A stretch of DNA of 64,000 nucleotides, taken from Proteus mirabilis ATCC 29906 (GTDB lineage: Bacteria > Pseudomonadota > Gammaproteobacteria > Enterobacterales > Enterobacteriaceae). The DNA is taken from positions 932,506-996,505 of the forward strand of contig NZ_GG668576.1 in NCBI RefSeq assembly GCF_000160755.1, in the 5' to 3' direction. The notes below the pieces were generated by a model. It was not told the origin of the DNA. It did not search any database and was given only the letters and a program-made list of their open reading frames with translations. How positions within the stretch are numbered: the first letter of the stretch is position 1; the number at the start of each line of letters is the position of its first letter. The position numbers were made by a program, and so were the translations under genes. Below are positions 9,865-20,815 of this stretch, one piece after another.

Positions 9865-10446
9865 TCAACGGGCAGGTTTATCCCCTTGCCAACGCTGAAA
9901 AAGATCATCCGGCAAGTCAATGTCAAATTGATCAAGCACTCGATTTACTGTCTGATTAACAATGTCATCGATCGTTTTAGGCTGAAAATAAAATGCAGGT
10001 ACTGGTGGCATAATGATGGCACCAAGCTCAGCAGCTTGAGTCATTAAACGTAAGTGCCCTAAATGTAACGGTGTTTCGCGTACACATAGCACTAATTTAC
10101 GTCCTTCTTTTAACACGACATCAGCGGCACGTGTCACTAACGTATCAGTATAGCTATGTACAATACCGGAGAGGCTTTTAATCGAACAAGGTAAAATAAC
10201 CATACCATTGACCCGAAACGAGCCTGAAGAGATAGTCGCCCCTATATCTCGATCGTCATAAATAATATCAGCTAAAGCATGAATATCTTTGAGAGAATAA
10301 TCCGTTTCTAATGAAATGGTACGACGCGCCGCTTGACTGATCACCAAGTGAGTTTCTACGGTTGGCACGGATTTAAGTATTTCTAATAAACGAATACCAT
10401 AAATTGCGCCACTGGCACCTGTTAGCCCGACAATCAGCTTTTTCAT
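9865..10446 (-). CDS. ubiX: Flavin prenyltransferase UbiX
   Basis: 193-aa flavoprotein that prenylates FMN with dimethylallyl phosphate to make the cofactor of the UbiD decarboxylase in ubiquinone synthesis. The N-terminus KLIVGLTGASGAIYGIRLL is the FMN-binding signature; SSGSFRVNGMVILPCS and ETPLHLGHL are also conserved. It follows purF on the same strand as in E. coli, but a strong terminator (10497-10541) lies between them, so it may have its own promoter. Confidence 0.95.
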   Translation of the reverse strand: MKKLIVGLTGASGAIYGIRLLEILKSVPTVETHLVISQAARRTISLETDYSLKDIHALADIIYDDRDIGATISSGSFRVNGMVILPCSIKSLSGIVHSYTDTLVTRAADVVLKEGRKLVLCVRETPLHLGHLRLMTQAAELGAIIMPPVPAFYFQPKTIDDIVNQTVNRVLDQFDIDLPDDLFQRWQGDKPAR

Positions 10447-10496
10447 TATAATCCTCAGAATATATATCTTTGTTAATCATTATGATGATTAACCCT

Positions 10497-10541
10497 CAAA
10501 AAACAAGCGCCGATGTAGTGTTACGCTAGCATCGACGCTTG
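10497..10541 (-). terminator. Terminator after purF
   Basis: 12-bp stem (CAAGCGTCGATG / CATCGGCGCTTG read leftward, one G-T wobble) followed by six T on the minus strand. Confidence 0.9.
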
Positions 10542-10567
10542 ATAAAGGTGGCTATTTTAACGGAAAA

Positions 10568-12085
10568 TTAGCCTTCGTTATAGATTTCTAAGTTCTCAGC
10601 TTCATGTTGATCACGAATTTTATGTTCATCATCACGACGTAAATTTTCAAGGTAATCTAAATAGCCTTGATCAATATCTTTTGTGATATAGACACCATCA
10701 AATACAGAGCATTCGAATTGGTTGATATCTGGATTTTCTTCTTGAACAGCGGCAATTAAATCAGAGAGATCTTGAAAAATAAGTCCATCAGCACCAATCA
10801 GTTTACGTATTTCATCCACTTCACGCCCATGAGCAATTAATTCATTGGCATTAGGCATATCAATACCATAAACATTAGGGAAACGCACTTCTGGAGCGGC
10901 TGAGGCAAAATAAACTTTTTTAGCCCCCGCTTCTCTCGCTAACTCAACAATTTGCTCTGATGTTGTGCCACGTACGATAGAGTCATCGATAAGTAACACG
11001 TTTTTATCGCGAAATTCTGCACGGTTGGCATTTAGTTTACGACGTACTGATTTGCGACGCTCTTGCTGGCCGGGCATAATAAAAGTACGTCCAACATAAC
11101 GATTCTTCACAAAACCTTGTCGATAAGGTTTATTTAAGATGTGGGCAATTTCTAATGCAATATCACAAGAAGTTTCAGGAATAGGGATCACCACATCTAT
11201 TTGTAAATCTTCCCACTCTTTAGCAATTTTAGCGCCGAGTTTTTGCCCCATACGTAGACGGGCGTTATATACGGAAATTTTATCAATAAAAGAGTCTGGA
11301 CGCGCAAAATAAACATACTCAAATAGACAAGGCACTAATTGCGGATTTTCAGCACATTGACGAGTAAACAGTTGTCCTTGCTCTGTGATATAAACAGCCT
11401 CACCGGGTGCTACATCACGCAAGAATTCAAATCCTAGTGTATCTAGAGCGACACTTTCAGACGCAACCATATACTCACTGCGTCCATCTTCTAAAGTACG
11501 TTTGCCTAACACTAAAGGACGAATGCCATAAGGATCACGAAAAGCTAATAAGCCGTGGCCGATGATCAAAGCAACGCAAGCATAAGCGCCACGTAATTTT
11601 TTATGCATAGCCGCAACAGCGGTAAAAATATTATCTGGCTCTAGCGGAAAATGATCGAAGCGATCTAATTCATACGCTAGCACATTGAGTAAAATTTCGG
11701 AGTCTGAGGTGGTATTGATATGTCGACGAGCAGTTTCAAATAATTGACGACGCAACAAATGCGCATTGGTTAAATTACCATTATGTGCAAGTGTGATCCC
11801 AAAAGGTGAGTTAACATAAAAAGGTTGCGCTTCTGATGCACTCGAACTGCCCGCGGTTGGATAACGTACATGTCCTATTCCGATAGTTCCTTTTAAACGC
11901 AACATATGACGCGTTTCAAAGACATCTTTCACCAGCCCATTTGCTTTGCGTAGACGAAAACCGTTATTCTCATCAATTGTTGCAATGCCTGCTGCATCTT
12001 GACCTCGGTGTTGTAACACCGTTAACGCATCATAAATCGATTGGTTTACTGGATTAACTCCAGCGATACCGACAATACCGCACAT
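10568..12085 (-). CDS. purF: Amidophosphoribosyltransferase
   Basis: First committed step of purine synthesis: PRPP plus glutamine to phosphoribosylamine. 505 aa with the N-terminal glutaminase nucleophile Cys2 exposed after Met removal (MCGIVGIAG) and a C-terminal PRPP-binding motif [13 protein letters not shown]. It is the second gene of cvpA-purF, 30 bp after the cvpA stop, as in E. coli. It is expected to be repressed by PurR through the site upstream of cvpA. Confidence 0.97.
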   Translation of the reverse strand: MCGIVGIAGVNPVNQSIYDALTVLQHRGQDAAGIATIDENNGFRLRKANGLVKDVFETRHMLRLKGTIGIGHVRYPTAGSSSASEAQPFYVNSPFGITLAHNGNLTNAHLLRRQLFETARRHINTTSDSEILLNVLAYELDRFDHFPLEPDNIFTAVAAMHKKLRGAYACVALIIGHGLLAFRDPYGIRPLVLGKRTLEDGRSEYMVASESVALDTLGFEFLRDVAPGEAVYITEQGQLFTRQCAENPQLVPCLFEYVYFARPDSFIDKISVYNARLRMGQKLGAKIAKEWEDLQIDVVIPIPETSCDIALEIAHILNKPYRQGFVKNRYVGRTFIMPGQQERRKSVRRKLNANRAEFRDKNVLLIDDSIVRGTTSEQIVELAREAGAKKVYFASAAPEVRFPNVYGIDMPNANELIAHGREVDEIRKLIGADGLIFQDLSDLIAAVQEENPDINQFECSVFDGVYITKDIDQGYLDYLENLRRDDEHKIRDQHEAENLEIYNEG

Positions 12086-12115
12086 GAAAAGATCCTCATC
12101 AGCCAGACGGAGAGG

Positions 12116-12607
12116 TTACATTTTCTCCGACACGAAACTTGACGCATTTTGTAGGTAGTCAAAGAACCACCTAATAATATGGTTGAATTGAGGAATAAGC
12201 TCAGAACGTTGCCAATCGGCACTGTCTGCCATAGGAGTAAAAGCACCCAAGACAAAAAGTAACGCTGATACAATCAGCACACCTCTTAAAGCCCCGAAAC
12301 AGATCCCCAACACACGATCTGTACCTGATAACCCTGTGCGTTGAACAAGAGAGCTAATCACATAATTAATCACCGCACCAACAATTAGCGTTGCAATAAA
12401 CAGTGTGACAATCGCAATCCCGTTACGAACCAGCTCATCTTCAAACCGAGTAAAATAGACGGCTAGATAAGGATAAAACTGACTTGCAACAAAAAAACCA
12501 CAACCCCAGGTGATAAGTGATAATGCTTCACGAACAAAGCCACGGATCAGGCTAACTAATGCAGAAAAACCGATAATGGCAATAATGGCGTAATCTATCC
12601 AGACCAT
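12116..12607 (-). CDS. cvpA: CvpA family membrane protein
   Basis: 163-aa inner-membrane protein with four hydrophobic segments. It is named for a role in colicin V production; its physiological role is uncertain, though it is linked to envelope stress and bile tolerance in enterobacteria. It opens the purine-regulated operon with purF. Start MVWIDYAIIAIIGFSALVSL matches the E. coli N-terminus. Confidence 0.93.
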   Translation of the reverse strand: MVWIDYAIIAIIGFSALVSLIRGFVREALSLITWGCGFFVASQFYPYLAVYFTRFEDELVRNGIAIVTLFIATLIVGAVINYVISSLVQRTGLSGTDRVLGICFGALRGVLIVSALLFVLGAFTPMADSADWQRSELIPQFNHIIRWFFDYLQNASSFVSEKM

Positions 12608-12662
12608 AAATCTCTATCCAATAACGATGCCCCGCATTAATACGGTAGCATTCTAACAGAAA

Positions 12663-12678
12663 ACGAAAACGTTTGCGT
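12663..12678. promoter_or_regulatory. PurR operator of cvpA-purF
   Basis: ACGAAAACGTTTGCGT matches the PurR consensus ACGCAAACGTTTNCGT at all but one defined position. It lies 56 bp upstream of the cvpA start, as expected for the repressed purF operon. Confidence 0.88.
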
Positions 12679-12789
12679 AACCCTAATTTTCGATAATTTT
12701 AAAATAATTTACGGCGACATGAAAAATCATAATCGCCGCAATAAGTTAACACTTTGTTACTTCACTCATCTGATGTCTCATCAACATAG

Positions 12790-13434
12790 TTATGGTTTAT
12801 AGGCTCTTACTTCACCTTGCAGGCCTGTTAGCTCTTTAAGGCGAGGTAACATCGCCTGTAACTCTGCTTTTGAGGCATTAGGCCCAATATAGATACGTGT
12901 CACTTTTCCTGAAACAGGGCGAGCAGGCACGGTATATACTGGATAACCGGAGAGGTGCATTTTTGCAATAATTTCTTCAACCTTCGCCGCATTTTTCAAG
13001 GCACCTAACTGCACAACCCAAGCCTCACCTTTCGGCGCGGTTGTTTCTGATACCGCCGGTGGCGGAGTAGTTGGTGGCTCTACAGGCGGATTAACCACTT
13101 TAGGTGGCTCAACAACCGGTGTTGATGGCGCTACTTGAGGCTCCGATACTTCAGGAGTAGAAACTTGAGGCTGTTCAACCCCCGTCACCGCTTCAGAGAT
13201 CATCGCCTCAGAAGCACCCTCTGATGGCGTTGACGGTGTTGTGGTTTGCTCAATCGGCGCTATTGATTCAATATCTTGCTCATCACCGGGTTTGGGGACT
13301 AAAGGAATAGAGGCAAATTGGTCTTCGTTATATTTCTTATCGCCGTCAAATAATGTAGGAAGAAAAATAACCCCTACCGCCACAAGAACAACGGCTCCGA
13401 CTAAGCGATTTTGAAATTTACTTGCCACTCGCAC
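12790..13434 (-). CDS. dedD: Cell division protein DedD (SPOR domain)
   Basis: 214-aa single-pass protein: short cytoplasmic N-terminus, one membrane helix (~residues 10-30, LVGAVVLVAVGVIFLPTLF), a long Pro/Thr/Glu-rich linker and a C-terminal SPOR domain (~135-214, EAWVVQLGALKNAAKVEEII). SPOR domains bind denuded peptidoglycan at the division site. The start overlaps the end of folC by 17 bp, pointing to co-transcription with accD-folC. Confidence 0.93.
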   Translation of the reverse strand: MRVASKFQNRLVGAVVLVAVGVIFLPTLFDGDKKYNEDQFASIPLVPKPGDEQDIESIAPIEQTTTPSTPSEGASEAMISEAVTGVEQPQVSTPEVSEPQVAPSTPVVEPPKVVNPPVEPPTTPPPAVSETTAPKGEAWVVQLGALKNAAKVEEIIAKMHLSGYPVYTVPARPVSGKVTRIYIGPNASKAELQAMLPRLKELTGLQGEVRAYKP

Positions 13435-14716
13435 TCTCCTTTTCCAATAGTTCCATTACATGAGCAACGGTATGGAATGATCCACATACAACCACAATAT
13501 CATTTTTTTGCGCCTCAGATATTGCTTGTTGCCATGCTTGCTCGACACTATCAAATACTGCCGGATAGTCGAGGTGCTGAGCTAATACCTGAGCTGATGC
13601 GCCACGAAACTCATTCAATGGTGCAACATACCACTGATCGGCTTGAGGGGATAAACACGCTAATGTACCCGCAATATCTTTATCACCCAGCATACCAACA
13701 ACAATGCGCACTTTGGTATCAGAATAACGCGGTAATTGCGCCAGTTTTTCGGCTAAATACCCAGCAGCATGCGGATTATGAGCAACATCAAAAATAACTA
13801 ATGGATGCTGCGAAATTATCTGAAAACGTCCCGGCAACTGAGCTTTACTCATTCCCTCAACGATACTTTGATGGGTGATCCCTTGGCTCACTTTATCGTC
13901 GCTTTTCAATAAGCAGCGTATTACTGCCATTGCCGTACCTGCGTTGGCTAAGGGAATATTAGGGATGGGAAGTTTTTCAAACTGCTTATCTGCACTACGC
14001 CAATGCCAGTGATCACCATCAATAGAAAATGACCAATCAACACCACGACGAAATAATTTAGCCTGTTTCTGTTGCGCGACTTGTGCAATAGAAAGTGGCA
14101 TATCTGGCTCGCCTACAACAGCATAGTGATTTTTACGGAAGATACCGGCTTTTTCATGACCAATATGCTCTCTATCAGCCCCTAGCCAATCGGTATGATC
14201 AAGGGCAATACTGGTGATAGCTGCAATATCGGCATCAACAATATTGGTTGCGTCTAAACGCCCCCCTAACCCAACTTCAAGAATAACCACATCAAGTTGA
14301 GCTTGTTGAAATAGTTTCAATGCCGCGAGTGTACCGTATTCAAAAAAAGTCAGCGAAATATCGCCTCTGGTTTGCTCTATTTCAGCAAATACTTGACAAA
14401 AATCAGCTGGTGAAAGCTCTTTACCTTGAATGCGAACACGCTCGGTATAACGGACAAGATGAGGTGAACTATAAACCCCCACTTTCAATCCTGAAGCCAT
14501 CAAAATTGACTCGAGCATATGGCAAGTGGTTCCTTTACCATTAGTACCCGATACAGTGATAACTTTAGGGGCAGGACGTAATACATTCAGTAATTGACCT
14601 ACCTTGCCCACGCGCTCAAGTCCCATATCAATAGCACTTGAGTGTAAGTGTTCAAGATAAGAAAGCCACACCGACAAAGGCGATGTGGCTTGAGGAGCAG
14701 TTATGATATTAGACAT
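13418..14716 (-). CDS. folC: Bifunctional dihydrofolate/folylpolyglutamate synthase
   Basis: 432-aa Mur-ligase-fold enzyme that adds glutamate to dihydropteroate and polyglutamates to folate. The ATP P-loop is [14 protein letters not shown]; the downstream HTDWLG segment and FDVAHNPHA motif are typical. The start chosen is MSNIITAPQ, overlapping the accD stop by 8 bp; a longer frame to 14776 exists but would lie deep inside accD. Order accD-folC-dedD matches E. coli. Confidence 0.95.
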   Translation of the reverse strand: MSNIITAPQATSPLSVWLSYLEHLHSSAIDMGLERVGKVGQLLNVLRPAPKVITVSGTNGKGTTCHMLESILMASGLKVGVYSSPHLVRYTERVRIQGKELSPADFCQVFAEIEQTRGDISLTFFEYGTLAALKLFQQAQLDVVILEVGLGGRLDATNIVDADIAAITSIALDHTDWLGADREHIGHEKAGIFRKNHYAVVGEPDMPLSIAQVAQQKQAKLFRRGVDWSFSIDGDHWHWRSADKQFEKLPIPNIPLANAGTAMAVIRCLLKSDDKVSQGITHQSIVEGMSKAQLPGRFQIISQHPLVIFDVAHNPHAAGYLAEKLAQLPRYSDTKVRIVVGMLGDKDIAGTLACLSPQADQWYVAPLNEFRGASAQVLAQHLDYPAVFDSVEQAWQQAISEAQKNDIVVVCGSFHTVAHVMELLEKESASGK

Positions 14717-15671
14717 CTTCTTTTTTATTCGTTTCGATGTTAATTTCTGGCTCATTGTCAGAAGATTCGATGTCATCAGCGATCATTTCTTCGCCTAGCA
14801 GTTCATCTTCGTCTTTCGCTAAATCATACTGAGTCAGCTTAGCCAGTAATTCAGCTAGCTCATCACGCATTTCAGGACGGCGAACTATCATATCTATCGC
14901 CCCTTTTTCTAGCAGGAATTCACTACGTTGGAAACCCGCGGGTAATTTCTCACGTACAGTTTGTTCAATAACACGTGGACCAGCAAAACCAATCAAGGCT
15001 TTCGGCTCAGCAACATTAATATCACCTAACATTGCTAAACTTGCAGAAACCCCACCCATAGTAGGATCGGTCATCACTGAGATATAAGGTAAACCACGCT
15101 CTTGCATTTTAGCTAATGCGGCACTGGTTTTTGCCATTTGCATTAATGACATCAATGCTTCTTGCATACGTGCACCACCACTTGCAGAGAAGCAAATCAG
15201 TGGACAATTATCTTCTAATGCTTGTTCAACCGCACGAACAAAACGCGCACCCACAACAGACGCCATAGAGCCGCCCATAAATGCAAATTCAAAAGATGCG
15301 GCCACAACAGGCATTTCTTTTAACGTACCTTTCATCACCACTAGGGCATCTTTTTCATGGGTTTGTTTCTGAGCCGCAGCAATTCTGTCTTTATATTTTT
15401 TAGAGTCGCGGAATTTCAGAATATCTTTAGGCTCTAACTCACTGCCCAGCTCAGTCGTGCTTCCTGTATCAAGAAAAGTTTCTAAGCGACGGCGTGCTGA
15501 AATACGCATGTGATGATCACATTTGGGGCACACTTCTAAATTACGCTCTAACTCTGCGCGGTAAAGTACTTGCCCACAGCTATCACATTTTGTCCAAACC
15601 CCTTCTGGGATATTGGCTTTACGTGAACTCGTGATATTGCTTTTATTAAGAATTTTTTCAATCCAGCTCAT
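14709..15671 (-). CDS. accD: Acetyl-CoA carboxylase carboxyltransferase subunit beta
   Basis: 320-aa zinc-containing carboxyltransferase subunit that works with AccA to make malonyl-CoA for fatty acid synthesis. The zinc finger is visible: C29-x2-C32 and C48-x2-C51 (CDSCGQ ... CPKCDHH). The carboxyltransferase core has [15 protein letters not shown]. The C-terminal ~30 residues are acidic and variable. It heads accD-folC-dedD. An ERIC repeat begins 39 bp upstream of its start. Confidence 0.96.
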   Translation of the reverse strand: MSWIEKILNKSNITSSRKANIPEGVWTKCDSCGQVLYRAELERNLEVCPKCDHHMRISARRRLETFLDTGSTTELGSELEPKDILKFRDSKKYKDRIAAAQKQTHEKDALVVMKGTLKEMPVVAASFEFAFMGGSMASVVGARFVRAVEQALEDNCPLICFSASGGARMQEALMSLMQMAKTSAALAKMQERGLPYISVMTDPTMGGVSASLAMLGDINVAEPKALIGFAGPRVIEQTVREKLPAGFQRSEFLLEKGAIDMIVRRPEMRDELAELLAKLTQYDLAKDEDELLGEEMIADDIESSDNEPEINIETNKKEDV

Positions 15672-15709
15672 TAACGGACCTTTTCGTCTGAATCTGACCT
15701 TCGCCAGTT

Positions 15710-15833
15710 TATACTCGTCATATTTTAAGTTGCAGCATGTTGACTGCGTTTAATTGCACAAGTCACCTACTTTGTCGGTGTGCTTTTCGTGCTGCATTCA
15801 CTTATCGCCTAGCTACAACCCTAATTATTTAGA
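15710..15833. repeat. ERIC (IRU) intergenic repeat
   Basis: About 124 bp. Read leftward it begins near TAATTAGGGTTGTAGCTAGG, has AAGTAGGTGACTTG in the middle and ends CTGCAACTTAAAATATGACG then AGTATA. This is the pattern of enterobacterial ERIC elements (outer ends and AAGTAAGTGACT core), with a divergent centre. The ends form a long imperfect inverted repeat. It fills most of the 296-bp gap between dedA and accD and may be transcribed in the accD leader. Confidence 0.8.
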
Positions 15834-15967
15834 GCAGATTATTGTGAACATGTTAACTCACAATATACTGGCTATGTGGTTAGCAAAGTTTATGATGATA
15901 CCGCTTACTGAATTTCAGCGCATCTCTTTATTATTGCTATTCTACGGCAAAAGCTAATGATAACTGC

Positions 15968-16669
15968 TCAAACCTCTTGGTTATCACTCTCTTTTTTGGC
16001 CTTTGCACTCGCTCTACGATGGCGTATCACCTCGATAACACCTGGTAAAATAGAAATAACAATAATGGCAACAATTAGCAATTTTAAGTTCTTTTGAACA
16101 ATATCTAAGTCACCAAAAAAGTATCCAGCATAAGTAAATAGCAGTACCCATGCAATGGCACCCGTAACATTATAAAAAGCAAAATGACGATATGACATTT
16201 TGCCCATTCCTGCAACGAATGGCGCGAAAGTTCGGACAATCGGCACAAATCTTGCCAAAATTATCGCTTTACCACCATGTTTTTCATAGAAAGCATGGGT
16301 TTTATCTAAGTATTCTCGTTTAAAGATACGTGAATTGGGATTACTAAAGAGTTTTTCACCAAAAATGCGCCCAATAGAATAGTTAACCGCATCACCTAAA
16401 ATCGCAGCGAAAAGCAGTAAGAGAACCATTAGGTGAACATTAACATCATTGGTATCTAACGCAGATAAAGCCCCCGCAACAAACAGTAACGAATCGCCCG
16501 GTAAGAATGGCGTGACAACAAGCCCCGTTTCACAAAAAATAATTAAAAATAGAATGGCATATACCCATGTACCATATTGAGCGACTAACTCGGCTAAATG
16601 GACATCAATGTGTAAAATAAAATCAATTAGAAATTTTATTAAATCAGCAAATTGCGTTAATAATTCCAT
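15968..16669 (-). CDS. dedA: DedA family membrane protein
   Basis: 233-aa inner-membrane protein of the DedA/SNARE-associated family, now regarded as lipid transport or flippase related. It carries the conserved segments [38 protein letters not shown] (the re-entrant Arg motif) and a basic C-terminal tail. About five hydrophobic segments. It is in the E. coli position between accD and truA. Confidence 0.93.
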   Translation of the reverse strand: MELLTQFADLIKFLIDFILHIDVHLAELVAQYGTWVYAILFLIIFCETGLVVTPFLPGDSLLFVAGALSALDTNDVNVHLMVLLLLFAAILGDAVNYSIGRIFGEKLFSNPNSRIFKREYLDKTHAFYEKHGGKAIILARFVPIVRTFAPFVAGMGKMSYRHFAFYNVTGAIAWVLLFTYAGYFFGDLDIVQKNLKLLIVAIIVISILPGVIEVIRHRRASAKAKKESDNQEV

Positions 16670-16708
16670 AAATCCTCAGAAAACGGGGTAATTTTATGTT
16701 TAAAGTAT

Positions 16709-17578
16709 TTAAAATGGGTTATCTGCTAAAAATAGCGGCCCCATTGCAGGTTTAGGAAGTTCGAAACGTTCAGGGTAATCAACCGAAACAAGATATAAAC
16801 CATTTGCTTTTGCAGTTGCTGCTGCTTTAGTCCTATCTTTTAAGGCTAATAATTCAGCCATCCAAGTAATAGCCTGATTACCACAGCCAATTTCCAATAA
16901 ACTCCCCACAATATTTCTTACCATATGATGGACAAAAGCATTGGCTTTTATATCTACCACCACATAATCACCATAGCGTGAAACATTCACATGCATCACA
17001 TTACGCCAAGGTGTTCTAGATTGGCATTGTACGGCTCTAAACGAGGTAAAATCATTCTCGCCTAATAAACATTGGGCAGCTTGATGCATTCGTTGTGCAT
17101 CTAGAGGGTAATGGAAATGCGTTACCCCTGAGGATAAAATAGCAGGACGATAGCGATGATTAAAAATCACATAACGATAACGTCTTGCGGTTGCGCTAAA
17201 TCGAGCATGAAAATCATTCGCTACCGTTTTTACCCAACGAACGGCAATATCTTGTGGTAAATGGGTATTAACCCCCATCGTCCATGCCGCATCTTTGCGA
17301 TGAGCCGTTGTCTCAAAGTGCACAACCTGCCCGGTTGCATGAACTCCGGCATCAGTTCTGCCGGCACAAAAAACAGAGATAGGCTCATTTGCTACTTGAG
17401 ATAACGCTTTTTCTAACCTTTCTTGGACACTACGAACCTCATTTTGACGTTGCCAGCCATAATAGTGGCTACCGTCATATTCAATGCCTAGCGCTATCTT
17501 TAATGGTGTACTTTCTGCCACAATCGCAGGCTCACTGATTGACTGCGCTATCACATCAGCACTCTCTTGGTCGTTCAT
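16709..17578 (-). CDS. truA: tRNA pseudouridine(38-40) synthase
   Basis: 289-aa pseudouridine synthase acting on the tRNA anticodon stem-loop. The catalytic Asp is D76 in [14 protein letters not shown]. The N-terminus carries ~17-20 residues more than E. coli TruA before [11 protein letters not shown]. The ATG overlaps the usg stop by one base (TGATG), indicating translational coupling with usg. Confidence 0.95.
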   Translation of the reverse strand: MNDQESADVIAQSISEPAIVAESTPLKIALGIEYDGSHYYGWQRQNEVRSVQERLEKALSQVANEPISVFCAGRTDAGVHATGQVVHFETTAHRKDAAWTMGVNTHLPQDIAVRWVKTVANDFHARFSATARRYRYVIFNHRYRPAILSSGVTHFHYPLDAQRMHQAAQCLLGENDFTSFRAVQCQSRTPWRNVMHVNVSRYGDYVVVDIKANAFVHHMVRNIVGSLLEIGCGNQAITWMAELLALKDRTKAAATAKANGLYLVSVDYPERFELPKPAMGPLFLADNPF

Positions 17579-18588
17579 CAGTAAAACTGCTCCTGCACTA
17601 ATTTTTCAGCCACTTCTACAGCCATTAATGCTCCGCCAAAACGCACGTTATCTGCAACAGACCAAAATTGTAACGCTTCAGGCACACCATAATCATTACG
17701 TAAGCAACCTAAGTTCAAGCTAACATTACCGGAGGCATCGGTGACTTGAGTTGGAAAATCATTTTCATCACTAATATTGAGGGAGTCATGTTCTTGTAAT
17801 GTTTCCCGTGCTTCTTCACTTCCCATTGGACGTGATGTTTCCAACTGCACAGATTGTGCATGACCATAGAAAACAGGCGCTTGTAATGTGGTTACTGAGA
17901 TAGGTAGTCCATCGTCTTGCAAGATTTTACGGATCTGATCAACCATTTGGCGCTCTTCTTGAATAGAGCCTTCATTATCAACTAACAATGGTAAAATATT
18001 AAATGCCAGTTGTTTATTAAAGCGACCAAGTTCTGGAGGAACACCGTTCAGTAAGCGCGCACTTTGCCCCGCTAATTCATCAACAGCTTGTTTACCAAAA
18101 CGAGATACTGACATCAAATTTGTCACATTCAAGCGAGTTAAGCCTGCGGCTTCGGTTAATGGATAGATAGCGCGTAACAGTTGGCTTACCATGCTATCAG
18201 CAATAGCGATAATATTGCGGTTACGATACTCTGCCAGCATAGATGTATTCACCCCTGGTACAACTAAAGGTACATCCCACTCCATCGCAAATAAACCACT
18301 GCAATCAATAACAATACAACCTGAATCTGCTGCAAGTTGTGCGTATTGCGCACTAATCTCAACCGGCGCGGCAAAAAAAGCGAGTTGAATATCCGCCCAT
18401 TCGATATTATGAATACCTTGTACTGCAACACTTTTACCCTTTACACGGATAGTTTTGCCAATACTGTCTTCACTGGCGATCGCCGTTAATTCGCCAATAG
18501 GAAAATCACGCTCTTGCAGAAGCTCTAAAATAGCTTCACCCACAGCACCTGTTGCGCCCACAAGCGCAATATTCCAACCCTCTCCCAT
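17578..18588 (-). CDS. usg: Usg, aspartate-semialdehyde dehydrogenase-like protein
   Basis: 336 aa, same fold as aspartate-semialdehyde dehydrogenase, with the N-terminal nucleotide motif [16 protein letters not shown]. The catalytic Cys region of true Asd is not conserved here: a Ser ([11 protein letters not shown]) occupies the usual SNCST-like place. As for E. coli Usg the protein is therefore probably not an active Asd and its function is unknown. It lies in pdxB-usg-truA order as in E. coli. Confidence 0.9.
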   Translation of the reverse strand: MGEGWNIALVGATGAVGEAILELLQERDFPIGELTAIASEDSIGKTIRVKGKSVAVQGIHNIEWADIQLAFFAAPVEISAQYAQLAADSGCIVIDCSGLFAMEWDVPLVVPGVNTSMLAEYRNRNIIAIADSMVSQLLRAIYPLTEAAGLTRLNVTNLMSVSRFGKQAVDELAGQSARLLNGVPPELGRFNKQLAFNILPLLVDNEGSIQEERQMVDQIRKILQDDGLPISVTTLQAPVFYGHAQSVQLETSRPMGSEEARETLQEHDSLNISDENDFPTQVTDASGNVSLNLGCLRNDYGVPEALQFWSVADNVRFGGALMAVEVAEKLVQEQFY

Positions 18589-18632
18589 AAAATATCCTCC
18601 AATACAGTAAAATGTTTAAATAATGTCACGTC

Positions 18633-19760
18633 TTATTTATGTGTTGCATTAAACCCAATAGCATTGAGTAAGCTCGCCGTTGTCGGGTTATCACATACCA
18701 CCTGTAATGAAGACCATTCACGACGGACAGGGTAAAACTTACGTAGCTTATCAAACTCCCCTTTGATACCGGCAACTTTGCGCAATGGTGCATCATCACG
18801 ACGTACATCATAGACAAGATGAATAAGCTGTTTGAGTAATGTTTGAGTTAATTCACCTTGTACAGAAATTGTGGAGATCAACGGTTTTGGTAACAGTGTT
18901 GATAATTCAACGTGTTGAGGTTGACCAATAAAATCACAATAAGCCTCATAAACCTGCGTTGTTCCTCTCGCCTTCCCTTCTAAGGTATAGCCAGCAATAT
19001 GTGGTGTTGCGATATCAACTTTATTTAATAACTCAAGAGAAAGATCGGGTTCTGGCTCCCAAACATCTAGAACAACGCGTAACTTTTTACCTTGGTTTAA
19101 GGCTGATAATAATGCAGCATTATCAATAACCTCGCCACGGCTTGCATTAATTAAAATACGACCTTCAGGTAAAATATCGAGGTTGCTCTCATTAATTAAA
19201 TGGTAACTGTTATAACGACCCGATTTATTTAGCGGTGTATGGAAAGTCAGGATATCCGCCTGCTTTAATAGCGTTTCTAAAGAATGAAATTGTTCATCAT
19301 CCCCTCTATCAGCTCTAGGCGGATCACAAAGTAGTACATTCACACCTAATGCGCGTAAGCGTTTTGCCAGTCTCCCTCCAACATTGCCAACGCCAACAAT
19401 GCCAACGGTTTTATCTGTTAATTGAAATCCTTCTTGCTCAGCAAACACCATCAATGCAGAGAAGACATATTCAACAACAGCGATCGCATTACAACCTGGC
19501 GCAGATGAAAACGCTATTTTTTGTTGCTCTAGCCATGCTGTATCAACATGATCAAAACCTGCCGTTGCGGTGCCGACAAATTTTACCGGTTTGCCCGCTA
19601 ATAGTGATGCATTGACTTTAGTAATCGATCTCACCATCAATGCATCAGTATCATCGAGCTCTTCAATAGGTAAAGGGCGACCCGGTACAGCTTTTACTTC
19701 GCCTAATTGGCAAAAAAGCTGCTGCGCATAAGGCATGTTTTCATCAACCAGAATTTTCAC
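18633..19760 (-). CDS. pdxB: Erythronate-4-phosphate dehydrogenase
   Basis: 375-aa D-2-hydroxyacid dehydrogenase of vitamin B6 synthesis. NAD motif [17 protein letters not shown], catalytic Arg in [10 protein letters not shown] and His in [12 protein letters not shown]. The C-terminal PdxB-specific dimerisation domain is present. It starts [16 protein letters not shown] like E. coli PdxB. It is 44 bp upstream of usg. Confidence 0.96.
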   Translation of the reverse strand: MKILVDENMPYAQQLFCQLGEVKAVPGRPLPIEELDDTDALMVRSITKVNASLLAGKPVKFVGTATAGFDHVDTAWLEQQKIAFSSAPGCNAIAVVEYVFSALMVFAEQEGFQLTDKTVGIVGVGNVGGRLAKRLRALGVNVLLCDPPRADRGDDEQFHSLETLLKQADILTFHTPLNKSGRYNSYHLINESNLDILPEGRILINASRGEVIDNAALLSALNQGKKLRVVLDVWEPEPDLSLELLNKVDIATPHIAGYTLEGKARGTTQVYEAYCDFIGQPQHVELSTLLPKPLISTISVQGELTQTLLKQLIHLVYDVRRDDAPLRKVAGIKGEFDKLRKFYPVRREWSSLQVVCDNPTTASLLNAIGFNATHK

Positions 19761-19908
19761 GGTGTTATCTCACTGATTTGTTTTTTATGTGTGTAAACAA
19801 AGGATCAAAAATAAAATTAAGCGGTCTATTTTGCCACTTATTCCAAGTAAAGCCTATTATTGACGATAAAAACTGACGCTATTTTAAGTAAATATATGAA
19901 AAGAAACC

Positions 19909-20694
19909 TTAACCATTGGGTAAGCGACGAAATCTTTCTGGTGTTGTTCCAGCAAATTGCTGAAACATGGCAATAAATGAGGATGATGAGCTATATCCAA
20001 CATCAAAGGCCACATCATTAACACTTTTTCCTTGCTCTAACAAAGAGATAGCATGTAAAAAACGTAATCGCTTACGCCATTCACTAAAAGACATGCCTAA
20101 CTCTTGCTGACAACGACGTGATAAGGTTCTTTCTGAGGTATAACGTTTTTTTGCCCATAATTCTAATGAGGTATTATCAGCAGGATTTTGCTCTAATGCT
20201 GCCAAAACGGGTGCTAACAGCTTATCTCTTGAGGAAGGTAAATAGGTATGGTGAATAGGAGATACTTTTAGTTGGTCTATTAACACTTGAGATAAACGTA
20301 TATCTTCTTTTGTTTGCGGTTTACAAACGCCACGACGGAAGAAATCGGCAAAAATCGTCGAAAAAATAGGACTTAGTTGAATAAGACAGGGTTTATCCAA
20401 TAAACCTTCACACCAACTGGGTGCAATATCTAGCACCTTAAAAGATAAGGTTTTTTTATTGTAGCTTGCGTGCCCTACTTTTTCAGGGATCCATACACTA
20501 AATTCAGGTGGCGCTAAAAAACGCTGCCCGCCAGCTTCTAAATCCATTACTCCAGAGATCACATAAAGCAATTGACCAAACTCATGTTGATGATAACGAA
20601 ATTCAGTTTCTGCAAGCAATTGCTCATCACGAAAACGGACCGTATCTGGATCAGAGAGTAACCACTGCATCTCTTTTTGTTGTTCAATTGTCAT
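19909..20694 (-). CDS. AraC family transcriptional regulator
   Basis: 261 aa: N-terminal cupin (HQHEFGQLLYVISGVM) followed by a C-terminal double helix-turn-helix (SERTLSRRCQQELGMSFSEW and VNDVAFDVGYSSSSSFIAMF). The layout resembles NimR-type regulators that control a neighbouring exporter. It is divergent from the EamA gene with a 120-bp gap, so it probably regulates it. The pair occupies the position of flk in E. coli and is likely an accessory insertion. Confidence 0.9.
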   Translation of the reverse strand: MTIEQQKEMQWLLSDPDTVRFRDEQLLAETEFRYHQHEFGQLLYVISGVMDLEAGGQRFLAPPEFSVWIPEKVGHASYNKKTLSFKVLDIAPSWCEGLLDKPCLIQLSPIFSTIFADFFRRGVCKPQTKEDIRLSQVLIDQLKVSPIHHTYLPSSRDKLLAPVLAALEQNPADNTSLELWAKKRYTSERTLSRRCQQELGMSFSEWRKRLRFLHAISLLEQGKSVNDVAFDVGYSSSSSFIAMFQQFAGTTPERFRRLPNG

Positions 20695-20815
20695 CTTAAT
20701 GTTGCTCTTTTATCGTTTTGTCTTTATTGGTCTATCGGTTGTCTGCTTTTCATTATATATATCTAATCAGACAGGCTTACAATAGCCATCTGGTTTAAAA
20801 ATAGATGTGAGAATA

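Noticed and set aside
15754..15957. 67-codon open frame between accD and dedA
   Set aside because: It starts inside the ERIC repeat and has no ribosome site.
20740..20773. TGTCTG/CAGACA inverted repeat between AraC and EamA genes
   Set aside because: Six-base arms with a 22-base gap are too weak to call an operator.
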